From Lacrimispora xylanisolvens (lineage in GTDB: Bacteria; Bacillota; Clostridia; Lachnospirales; Lachnospiraceae), in NCBI RefSeq assembly GCF_002934545.1, contig NZ_PTJA01000004.1, positions 248,001 through 312,000 on the forward strand: 64,000 nt of DNA. Direction: 5' to 3'. The notes under the pieces are model-generated. The model was not told the origin of the DNA. It saw only the letters and a program-made list of their open reading frames with translations, and did no database searches. The translations under genes were made by a program, and so were the position numbers. Of this stretch, positions 1 through 8,756 are shown piece by piece (position 1 is the stretch's first letter; each line of letters starts with the position of its first letter).

Positions 1-356
<356 letters not shown>

Positions 357-403
357 TTAATTTTATACTTTTTAAAATAAACATTTTTGCTTATTAGTTA
401 AAT

Positions 404-432
404 AGTTTAGCAAACTTTGCTTTGGTTGTCAA
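404..432 (-). promoter_or_regulatory. guaB promoter
   Basis: On the minus strand TTGACA (427-432) and TAAACT (404-409) are separated by exactly 17 bases, giving a good sigma-A promoter with a leader of roughly 60 bases before guaB. No purine-riboswitch-like structure was recognised in that leader. Confidence 0.7.
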
Positions 433-549
433 CGGACATTTTCCTGTTTTTTTCCGCCCTCTGTGGACAGTAAAATGAACATTTCTAATAAATAATTACT
501 TAACCAGGTCCACCCCTGGGGCTTTAAGCCTGGCAGTTTTCAGACGCAT

Positions 550-612
550 AAAAAAAGACCGCAGGAATTCACTTCTTCTGATTAAAGCAATGAATTCTGT
601 ACGATCTTTTAT
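550..612 (-). terminator. Terminator after treC
   Basis: A long imperfect stem pairs AAAAGATCGTACAGAATTCA with its counterpart near 553-571 and is followed on the minus strand by a run of seven T. It sits just downstream of the treC stop codon. Confidence 0.8.
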
Positions 613-629
613 TCACCGGCAGCCTGGGA

Positions 630-2282
630 TCATCCTCTCCAGTACAGCATCACGGCGCCGAAGGGGCTTAGCATCACACTGTCCTCATGGATTTTTACAT
701 TATCATAATTAGACAGTAATACATCCCAGTCATCCAGTACCTCTTTCTGCTTCACTGTCTGCTCCTGCCCGGTGAAGTTGGCAAATACCAGCAGCTTTTC
801 TTCATACAAGGCCCTTTTATAGGACATGATACCCTGATTATCCACAAATACCGGTTCATAGCTCCCGTCGCTGATGATATCATACTGCTTTCTTAATTCC
901 ACCAGCTTCTGATAATAGGTAAAGATGGAATCGGGATCAGCAAGGCTTTCTTTTACATTAATCTCCCTGCAGTTTTTATTGACAGTCAGCCACGGCGTTC
1001 CGGAAGTAAATCCGCCATTTTCCTCTCCGTCCCACTGCATAGGGGTCCTGGCATTGTCCCTGGATCGTTCCTTAAGTATCCGGTAGATATCCTCTTCCTT
1101 CTGCCCCTGCTCCTTTAAAATATCAAAATAGTTCAGACTTTCCACATCCCGGTACTGGGAAATATCTGTGAAACAGGCATTGGTCATACCAATTTCCTCT
1201 CCCTGGTAGATAAAGGGCGTTCCTCTCATCCCGTGAATCACTGTAGCCAGCATCTTGGCGGACTGCTTCCTGTAGGTTCCGTCGTCACCGAAACGGGATA
1301 CGGCTCTGGGCTGATCATGGTTGCACCAGAATACTGCATTCCACCCGTTTCCCCCGGCGATTCCCTCCTGCCATGTGTGGAAGATCTTTTTCAGCCGCCC
1401 AAAATCATAGGGCATTAAGGACCATTTATCCCCGTCCTTATAATCAACTTTCAAGTGATGGAAGTTAAAGCACATCTTCAACTGCTTTTCCTCCGGGTTT
1501 GTATAACGAATACAATGGTCTATGGTGGTGGAAGACATTTCCCCTACTGTGACCACATCTTCCCCATCAAGCCCTGTATCCTCCACGATTTCCCGCAGCA
1601 ACTCATGAATCCGGGGACCATCCGTGTAGAAACGGCGTCCATCCCCCTCCTCGTCATCTTCAAAAACAGTTGGCTTGGAAACCAGATTGATGACATCGAA
1701 CCGGAATCCCCGGATTCCTTTCTCTTTCCAGAAACGAATTACATGTTTTATTTCTTCCCGTACGTCCCGGTTCTCCCAGTTTAAATCCGCCTGGGTCACA
1801 TCATATAAGTGCAGATAATACTTTCCAAGCTCTTTTACGTACTCCCATGCATTTCCCCCGAATTTGGACTGCCAGTTGGTGGGCGGACTGCCCGCCGTTC
1901 CATCCTGAAAGAAATAGTAATCCTGATATTTCTTCTCCCCGGCAAGAGCCCTCTGAAACCACTCATGTCTCGTAGAAGTGTGGTTAAAAACCATGTCAAG
2001 CATGAGCCTCATGTCCCGGTCTTTTGCCTCGGATATCAGGCGATCTAAATCCTCCATGGTTCCAAATAAGGGATCGATCCGGCAGTAATCCTCAATATCA
2101 TAGCCGTTATCATTCTGAGGCGACAGGAAAAATGGAGTGAGCCAGAGGTAATCCACACCCAGCTTTTTTAGATAATCCAGCTTTTCGATAATGCCCTTTA
2201 AATCACCGATTCCGTCTCCATCTGTATCCATAAAGGATTTTGGATAAATCTGATAAACACATGATTTTTTAAAATTCTGCAT
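630..2282 (-). CDS. treC: Alpha,alpha-phosphotrehalase (trehalose-6-phosphate hydrolase)
   Basis: This GH13 alpha-amylase-superfamily enzyme of 550 residues splits trehalose-6-phosphate, made by the adjacent PTS transporter, into glucose and glucose-6-phosphate in the cytoplasm. The (beta/alpha)8 barrel motifs are intact: DMVFNH (96-101), FRFDVI with the nucleophile Asp196, GEM with the acid/base Glu248, and NHDQPR (321-326) with the transition-state-stabilising Asp323. Length fits TreC (about 550). The gene lies 3 bases after treP and ends at a terminator, so treP-treC is one transcript under TreR. Oligo-1,6-glucosidases are close relatives. The neighbours are what decide for trehalose-6-phosphate. 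Confidence 0.92.
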   Translation of the reverse strand: MQNFKKSCVYQIYPKSFMDTDGDGIGDLKGIIEKLDYLKKLGVDYLWLTPFFLSPQNDNGYDIEDYCRIDPLFGTMEDLDRLISEAKDRDMRLMLDMVFNHTSTRHEWFQRALAGEKKYQDYYFFQDGTAGSPPTNWQSKFGGNAWEYVKELGKYYLHLYDVTQADLNWENRDVREEIKHVIRFWKEKGIRGFRFDVINLVSKPTVFEDDEEGDGRRFYTDGPRIHELLREIVEDTGLDGEDVVTVGEMSSTTIDHCIRYTNPEEKQLKMCFNFHHLKVDYKDGDKWSLMPYDFGRLKKIFHTWQEGIAGGNGWNAVFWCNHDQPRAVSRFGDDGTYRKQSAKMLATVIHGMRGTPFIYQGEEIGMTNACFTDISQYRDVESLNYFDILKEQGQKEEDIYRILKERSRDNARTPMQWDGEENGGFTSGTPWLTVNKNCREINVKESLADPDSIFTYYQKLVELRKQYDIISDGSYEPVFVDNQGIMSYKRALYEEKLLVFANFTGQEQTVKQKEVLDDWDVLLSNYDNVKIHEDSVMLSPFGAVMLYWRG

Positions 2283-2285
2283 TTA

Positions 2286-3692
2286 CTAAATTCCTTTCTT
2301 TTTGCCCACAACAACAGTCAGACCAAAAGGTACTGCAATAGCAATCAGCATGCAGATGGCAAAGATTCCCATATACTGAGGCTGTATGGACAGAATTCCT
2401 GGAATACCGCCAACTCCGATGGAATTGGCCATAACATTCATTCCAACGGAAACGGTCGCTGCAATGGCAGAACCGATCATCGCAGAAAGGAAAGGGAAGC
2501 CTCTCTTTAAGTTCACGCCGAACATAGCTGGTTCCGTAACCCCTAAATAACAGGAGATACAGGCTGGAATGGAAATCTGCTTTGATTCCTCATCCTTTTT
2601 CTGTAAATAGATCATACCCAGTACTGCGGAGCCCTGTGCAATGTTGGACAAAGCAATCATTGGCCACAGCATGGTTCCGCCGAACTCCGCCATGAGCTGG
2701 AGATCGATGGCATTGGTCATATGGTGCAGTCCTGTAATAACAAGGGGCGCATATACAAAGCCGAATAAGGTGGCAAACAGCCAGCGTAAGTTAGAAGTAA
2801 GACCTGCATAAACCACCTTTGATATAGCGGAGCCAATGGCCCATCCGATGGGTCCAACTACTGCATGGGCGGCAATCACTGCCAGAAGCAGGGAACAGAA
2901 AGGAACTACAATCATGGAAATAGCCTGAGGAGTGATCTTCTTAAAGAACCTCTCCAGATAAACCAGTACAAAGCCTGCTAAAATAGCCGGAATAACCTGT
3001 GCCTGATAACCAATCATTCTCATCTTTACAAAACCAAAATCCCAGACCGGTATCTCTACGCCCGGCGCCATGGCATAGGCGTTTAAAAGCTGGGGAGACA
3101 CTAAGGTCAGACCCAGCACAATTCCCAGGATCTGGGTAGTTCCCATCTTTCTCGTTACAGACCATGTGATCCCCACCGGGAGGAAATGGAAAATAGCCTC
3201 GCCTAAGAGCCAGAGAAAGCTGTAAACGCCGGACCAGAACTGGGAAACCGCCACCAAAGTCTCTGTCCCGCCGTTCATGAATTTAATTTCACCGATAATA
3301 TTCCGAAAGCCCAGGATGAGACCGCCTACGATAATGGCGGGAATCAGGGGAGCGAATATTTCCGCTATATCTGCAACCGCTCTCTGCAGCGGGTTCATGT
3401 TGCCCTTCGCTTCCTTTTTCACTTCGTCCTTTGATACGCCTTCTATTCCTGAAATTGCTGCAAATTCATTGTAAAAAGTCTGTACGTCGTTTCCAATGAT
3501 AACCTGAAACTGTCCAGCCTGTGTAAAGGTACCCTTAACGCTTTTCAATGCTTCGATCTTCTGCGTATCAGCCTTTGACGGATCTGACAGCACAAAACGC
3601 ATTCTGGTCATACAGTGAGTCACAGCCCCTATATTCCCCTTACCTCCGACGAGGTCCAAAAGCTGCCTGGAATCATCTTCATATTTCCCCAT
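2286..3692 (-). CDS. treP: PTS trehalose-specific EIIBC component
   Basis: This membrane permease takes up and phosphorylates trehalose. The N-terminal EIIB domain (residues 1-80) carries the phosphorylated cysteine in the motif GAVTHCMTRMRF. It is followed by a large hydrophobic EIIC domain with about ten membrane segments and conserved GLHH and GVTEPAMFGVN motifs. There is no EIIA domain, so a separate EIIA (often the glucose one) must serve it. The ATG at 3692 is preferred over the one at 3698, because the AAGGAG site lies 7 bases before 3692 and only 1 base before 3698. It is cotranscribed with treC from a promoter carrying a TreR operator. Confidence 0.92.
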   Translation of the reverse strand: MGKYEDDSRQLLDLVGGKGNIGAVTHCMTRMRFVLSDPSKADTQKIEALKSVKGTFTQAGQFQVIIGNDVQTFYNEFAAISGIEGVSKDEVKKEAKGNMNPLQRAVADIAEIFAPLIPAIIVGGLILGFRNIIGEIKFMNGGTETLVAVSQFWSGVYSFLWLLGEAIFHFLPVGITWSVTRKMGTTQILGIVLGLTLVSPQLLNAYAMAPGVEIPVWDFGFVKMRMIGYQAQVIPAILAGFVLVYLERFFKKITPQAISMIVVPFCSLLLAVIAAHAVVGPIGWAIGSAISKVVYAGLTSNLRWLFATLFGFVYAPLVITGLHHMTNAIDLQLMAEFGGTMLWPMIALSNIAQGSAVLGMIYLQKKDEESKQISIPACISCYLGVTEPAMFGVNLKRGFPFLSAMIGSAIAATVSVGMNVMANSIGVGGIPGILSIQPQYMGIFAICMLIAIAVPFGLTVVVGKKKGI

Positions 3693-3756
3693 ATCCATAC
3701 TCCTTTTCCATATGTTTTTAAAATAGTTGCAACTTATATGTTATTATTGTGTTTTG

Positions 3757-3785
3757 AATATAACATATACGTATATCTTTGTCAA
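3757..3785 (-). promoter_or_regulatory. treP promoter with TreR operator in the spacer
   Basis: Minus-strand TTGACA (3780-3785) and TATATT (3757-3762) are 17 bases apart. The spacer is filled by ACATATACGTATATCT (3763-3778, plus-strand reading), a near-perfect copy of the palindrome in front of treR. Binding there would directly block RNA polymerase. Confidence 0.85.
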
Positions 3786-3826
3786 CATATATGAAGAAAT
3801 ATATTTCTGTCTCTTGACATAACCTT

Positions 3827-4540
3827 TTACAGCTTCCTTCTGGCGAAATCCACAAACTTAAACTTGTCCGGCCTGTGGCGGGATTCTGTAAATTGAAACA
3901 GGGTGGAATCCTCCAGATAAGTATAACTCTTCACCACCACGATCATGTCGTAGCTTCCCATATCCAGCAGGCGGTAATCCTCATCTGTAGCCATATGAAC
4001 CGTGATTTCTTTCATGGCAAATCCGATTTTCAGGCCCAGCTCCTTTTCCAGATATTCGTAAACAGAATCCTGAGCCGCGCGGAGAGGCAGATTTTCCACC
4101 ACCTTCCGTGAAAAATAATCCTTGTCAATGATGATCTTCTCTCCTTCGATCTCCCTGACCCGCTCAAGAGAAAATGCCTCATCCTCCGCTCCGATCTGCA
4201 GGGCAGCCATCAGCTTTTTATCTCCCTTTATGATTTCTAAATTTTCCACAATCGTATTGGGCTTAGAATCAGAAAAACGGTAGATTTCCTTAAAGCTTGC
4301 AATTTCTGATACAGGAAAATTAAACTTATTCTTGTCCAGAACCTCCGCCGCCTTTCCTCTGGCTTTTTGGATATAACCGTCCTGAACCAGAAGTTCCAGA
4401 GCCTTGCGCACCGTATCCCTGGAAGCACCGTAAGCCTCCATCAGCTCTCCCTCCGCCGGAAGCTTATCTCCTGGCTCATATTCCCGCCTGTCAATCTTAT
4501 CTAAAAGCAGCTTATAAAGATGCCTGTATTTACTTTCCAT
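3827..4540 (-). CDS. treR: GntR-family trehalose operon repressor
   Basis: This 237-residue transcription factor has an N-terminal winged-helix GntR domain (residues 1-70, with LPAEGELMEAYGASRDTVRK) and a C-terminal UTRA ligand-binding domain (about 85-235). Family members of this size beside treP and treC respond to trehalose-6-phosphate. It probably represses both itself and treP, because the same ACATATACGTATAT palindrome occupies the spacer of both promoters. The gene precedes treP in the same direction, with its own promoter upstream and a second one between treR and treP. The start at 4540 has an AGG-rich ribosome site. Confidence 0.9.
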   Translation of the reverse strand: MESKYRHLYKLLLDKIDRREYEPGDKLPAEGELMEAYGASRDTVRKALELLVQDGYIQKARGKAAEVLDKNKFNFPVSEIASFKEIYRFSDSKPNTIVENLEIIKGDKKLMAALQIGAEDEAFSLERVREIEGEKIIIDKDYFSRKVVENLPLRAAQDSVYEYLEKELGLKIGFAMKEITVHMATDEDYRLLDMGSYDMIVVVKSYTYLEDSTLFQFTESRHRPDKFKFVDFARRKL

Positions 4541-4598
4541 AATTGTTTAACCTCCATATACCGGGTTCATTTTTATATTTCTGATAAGTATTGATATT

Positions 4599-4627
4599 AT
4601 TGTAACATATACGTATATGTCAGTCAA
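4599..4627 (-). promoter_or_regulatory. treR promoter with perfect TreR operator
   Basis: Minus-strand TTGACT (4622-4627) and TACAAT (4599-4604) are spaced by 17 bases. Nearly the whole spacer is the perfect 16-bp palindrome ACATATACGTATATGT (4605-4620). The arrangement matches the treP promoter, indicating autoregulation. Confidence 0.85.
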
Positions 4628-4663
4628 ATAAAACAAACTACAAAGTAAGGACTATCCCATAAT

Positions 4664-4703
4664 GCAAAAAAAGAATCAGGCGGTCTGTTAAACCGTCTGA
4701 TTC
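4664..4703 (-). terminator. Terminator after the 4710-5219 gene
   Basis: The stem GAATCAGACGGT / ACCGCCTGATTC with a short loop is followed on the minus strand by seven T. It closes the groES-groEL-downstream transcription unit and separates it from treR. Confidence 0.85.
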
Positions 4704-4709
4704 CCGTTA

Positions 4710-5219
4710 TTACATCTGAGTTACAACTTTGCGTGGTGCAGTCATCTTCATACAGCGGAGCAGCTTGTCGTTTGGTTCAAAAATAATCTTCGTCCGTTCT
4801 GAACCAGACTGGCTAATCAGTGTATAAGTCTTAGCATCAGGTATTTTAGAAGAAAAATCCAGTACTTTCATGTTGCCTGATTCATGATCTCTGGCTTCTG
4901 TAGAACCGGTAGGTGCTACAATCTGAATTTCCTCCATCGATCCTTCCCAGCCTTTCTTACGCTTGCTTTTGCCGTAAATTCTGTCTATGGACAAGGTATT
5001 GGTCACGAACAGATACTCATATTCCACATCACTGTTTCGGAATACGACGTAGGTTGCCGCTCCGGCAGCAAACAAAATAATTACTCCAAAGATACCGAAA
5101 ACCGGAGAGATGGACAGGAAAAATGCAATGACACATAGAATTCCCATCACAATTTTCAGTAACATGGTATAAGCTGGAGACTTCCGCTTTACAAGCCATT
5201 CTGCATACATTTCATTCAT
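4710..5219 (-). CDS. Small membrane protein of unknown function (DUF6106-like)
   Basis: This 169-residue protein has two adjacent hydrophobic segments (about residues 18-35 and 38-60) followed by a soluble domain with the pattern DVEYEYLFVTNTLSIDRIYGKSKRK, which looks like a beta-rich, PH-like cytoplasmic domain. It resembles the uncharacterised DUF6106 family of Lachnospiraceae; that assignment is from memory and tentative. It begins 52 bases after groEL and ends at a strong terminator with no promoter seen between, so it may be read from the groES promoter. No catalytic motif is visible. Confidence 0.6.
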   Translation of the reverse strand: MNEMYAEWLVKRKSPAYTMLLKIVMGILCVIAFFLSISPVFGIFGVIILFAAGAATYVVFRNSDVEYEYLFVTNTLSIDRIYGKSKRKKGWEGSMEEIQIVAPTGSTEARDHESGNMKVLDFSSKIPDAKTYTLISQSGSERTKIIFEPNDKLLRCMKMTAPRKVVTQM

Positions 5220-5271
5220 AATAATACTGGATCCTTTCTCATACCTGCAAGGCGTCTCTTCTGTACAAATT

Positions 5272-6894
<1,623 letters not shown>

Positions 6895-6988
6895 TCATTC
6901 CTCCAGTTTAAAGTTTAATTTGTGATCTTATATAAGGAAATCACGCCTTTTTATCAAAATCTGCTGTTACCTGCCGGTACTGCGTTTA

Positions 6989-7279
6989 TTATTCAATTAC
7001 TGCCAGAATATCACTCTGTTTTACAATTACATACTTCTCGTCGTCTTCTCCGGTTTCGATCTCTGTTCCTGAATATTTGGAGAAGATTACTTTATCGCCT
7101 GTTTTCACCTGCATGGAAACTTCCTTACCATCTACAAGACCGCCAGGTCCTACTGCGATGACTTCCGCCTGCTGTGGCTTTTCTTTTGCCTGACCCGGCA
7201 GAACAATACCGGACTTTGTTGTCTCCTCTGCAACCAATGGTTTTAACACAACTTTGTCAAATAATGGTACTAATTTCAT
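6989..7279 (-). CDS. groES: Co-chaperonin GroES (HSP10)
   Basis: The 96-residue cap of the GroEL chamber starts MKLVPLFDKVVLKPL and carries the mobile loop TTKSGIVLPG and the roof/base segments VKTGDKVIFSKYSGTEIE. The ATG at 7279 follows a GAGGAGG ribosome site. It is the first gene of the heat-shock operon, read from a CIRCE-overlapped promoter, so HrcA control is expected; hrcA itself is not in the window. Confidence 0.98.
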   Translation of the reverse strand: MKLVPLFDKVVLKPLVAEETTKSGIVLPGQAKEKPQQAEVIAVGPGGLVDGKEVSMQVKTGDKVIFSKYSGTEIETGEDDEKYVIVKQSDILAVIE

Positions 7280-7359
7280 TGCAATTCCTCCTCATAACCT
7301 TCTTATTATTTCTTTCTGATTGGCCTTTAGAAAGAAGTTATATTTTATTCACATAATAT

Positions 7360-7402
7360 GTTATATCACTCATTATTAGCACTGTCAATAGTTGAGTGCT
7401 AA
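7360..7402 (-). promoter_or_regulatory. groES-groEL promoter with CIRCE operator
   Basis: The CIRCE inverted repeat occupies 7376-7402 (arms TTAGCACTG and GAGTGCTAA, 9-base loop), with a single arm mismatch from the canonical TTAGCACTC. The minus-strand promoter TTGACA (7383-7388) and TATAAC (7360-7365), 17 bases apart, has its -35 box inside the CIRCE loop. HrcA repression of this promoter is established for the element. Confidence 0.95.
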
Positions 7403-7545
7403 CTTTATATTTTTTTTACAAATTTACCATAATTAAACGGAATGAGCCGTTACTTACATAGTTTATAGAAATTTTCTTATTATATACCTTTATTTTTTTC
7501 CGGGTAAGTATTACAATAGGTAAGAGAATGAAAGGAGTGTTTAAA

Positions 7546-8100
7546 ATGGCAAAAAGAGGTAATGGTTTTGGGAAATTCGTGGCACTTGCCACTATCGCCG
7601 GTGCTGTTGCCGCCGGCATCTCTTATTTTACAAAATACAAATCCTTCCATAAGGAGCTGGAAGAAAACTTCCATGATTTTGAAGATGACGGGAATGATGA
7701 CATTTCCAAAATTGACAGTACGATGAACCGCAACTATGTTTCCCTTCATGCAAACAAGGATGAGCTGAAGACAGCAGCCTCCGATATGGCAGATGCAGCA
7801 AAAGATGCAGCAAATGCAGCAAAAAATATGATGAAAGATGCGGCTACCATCGTCAGCGATACAGCGAAGGAAGCAGCTTCTGCAGTGGCTGATACAGCCA
7901 GGGATATGTTTGATTCTGCAATGGAGAAGGAAGATATAGAAGAGGAAGATATGGATATTACCGAAGACGGTGGTCTTGACTATAACGCTTCTGAATCCGG
8001 ACAACCTGCTGCAGATGAAGCACCAGAAGATAACACAGATTCCAAAGCTTTAGAATCTTCAGATGATACCACCACCATTGTGGAAGAAGAATTACAATAA
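7546..8100 (+). CDS. Membrane-anchored Ala/Asp-rich protein, unknown function
   Basis: This 184-residue protein starts MAKRGNGFGKFVALATIAGAV, a single N-terminal hydrophobic segment that could be a signal anchor. The middle (about 80-130) has heptad-like Ala-rich repeats of the form DAAKDAANAAKNM and SDTAKEAASAVADTA, suggesting a long amphipathic helix like LEA or YtxH-type proteins. The tail is very acidic. The ATG at 7546 is chosen over an in-frame ATG at 7528, because the AAGGAG site lies between them, 8 bases before 7546. It is transcribed away from groES and ends at a strong terminator. A stress or envelope role is only a guess. Confidence 0.7.
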   Translation: MAKRGNGFGKFVALATIAGAVAAGISYFTKYKSFHKELEENFHDFEDDGNDDISKIDSTMNRNYVSLHANKDELKTAASDMADAAKDAANAAKNMMKDAATIVSDTAKEAASAVADTARDMFDSAMEKEDIEEEDMDITEDGGLDYNASESGQPAADEAPEDNTDSKALESSDDTTTIVEEELQ

Positions 8101-8124
8101 ATATTCTGCCGTATGCAGGGAAAA

Positions 8125-8167
8125 GAAGTATATTTTGAAGGACCGCCTCAAAATATACTTCTTTTTT
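8125..8167 (+). terminator. Terminator after the 7546-8100 gene
   Basis: A 14-bp stem (GAAGTATATTTTGA with its complement) and 9-base loop is followed by six T. Confidence 0.9.
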
Positions 8168-8230
8168 AGTGTTGATATTTTAATGTGCAATCACCTTTGC
8201 TGATGGTAAATAAAAAAACAGCAAAAATAC

Positions 8231-8282
8231 TTGACAAACAAAATCTACAGTTGTAAACTTAAGATACAGTCTACAACTGTAG
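8231..8282 (+). promoter_or_regulatory. BlaI-type promoter with two operators
   Basis: TTGACA (8231-8236) and TAAACT (8254-8259) are 17 bases apart. Two dyads of the TACA-N2-TGTA type, TACAGTTGTA (8246-8255) and TACAACTGTA (8272-8281), overlap the -10 region and the start of transcription. BlaI/MecI repressors bind TACA/TGTA dyads, so these are likely sites for the repressor encoded just downstream. Confidence 0.8.
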
Positions 8283-8333
8283 ATCATTAAATATTGACAG
8301 GCATTAAAAAGGCGTATGAAAGGAGGTGTTTTA

Positions 8334-8726
8334 TTGGCAAACAAAATTTCAAAAATATCAGAATCAGAGTGGGAAGTGATGAAGCTTCTGTGGAAATCAA
8401 ATCCATTATCATCAGAAGATATCATTCATGGCTTGTCCCCCAAACACAGTTGGTCAGCTCAAACTATAAAGACCTTTATAACCCGGCTTAGTAATAAAGG
8501 TGTTATAAGTTACAAAAAGGAAGGCAGACTTTATTATTATTTTCCTTTGTTCTCAAAAGAAGAATACATCAAATATGAAAACAATTCTTTTTTAAAAAGA
8601 GTGTATGATGGAGCGCTTGACATGCTTTTAACAAATTTTCTGGCGGAAAAAGAATTATCGGTGGAGGAGTTGGAACAACTTGAAAATATTTTAAAAGATA
8701 AAAAACAGAATAAATCTTCAGATTAA
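8334..8726 (+). CDS. BlaI/MecI-family transcriptional repressor
   Basis: This winged-helix repressor of about 130 residues opens with the family signature ISESEWEVMKLLW and continues with WSAQTIKTFITRLSNKGVISYKK, the recognition helix and wing. The C-terminal part is the dimerisation region that partner proteases cleave. The TTG at 8334 is preferred to the ATG at 8316, because the AAAGGAGG site lies between the two at the right distance for TTG. It forms a pair with the M56 protease 30 bases downstream and is probably autoregulated by the two upstream dyads. No beta-lactamase gene is nearby, so the target is likely a cell-wall stress response. I leave the symbol empty because target and ligand are unknown. 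Confidence 0.85.
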   Translation: MANKISKISESEWEVMKLLWKSNPLSSEDIIHGLSPKHSWSAQTIKTFITRLSNKGVISYKKEGRLYYYFPLFSKEEYIKYENNSFLKRVYDGALDMLLTNFLAEKELSVEELEQLENILKDKKQNKSSD

Positions 8727-8756
8727 TCTGAAATCAAAAGGAGGTGAACGATTGTT

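Noticed and set aside
7480-8004. Minus-strand Cys/His-rich frame of 174 codons opposite the Ala/Asp-rich gene
   Set aside because: The cysteines come from reversed GCA codons of the Ala-rich repeats; the plus-strand gene has the ribosome site and terminator.
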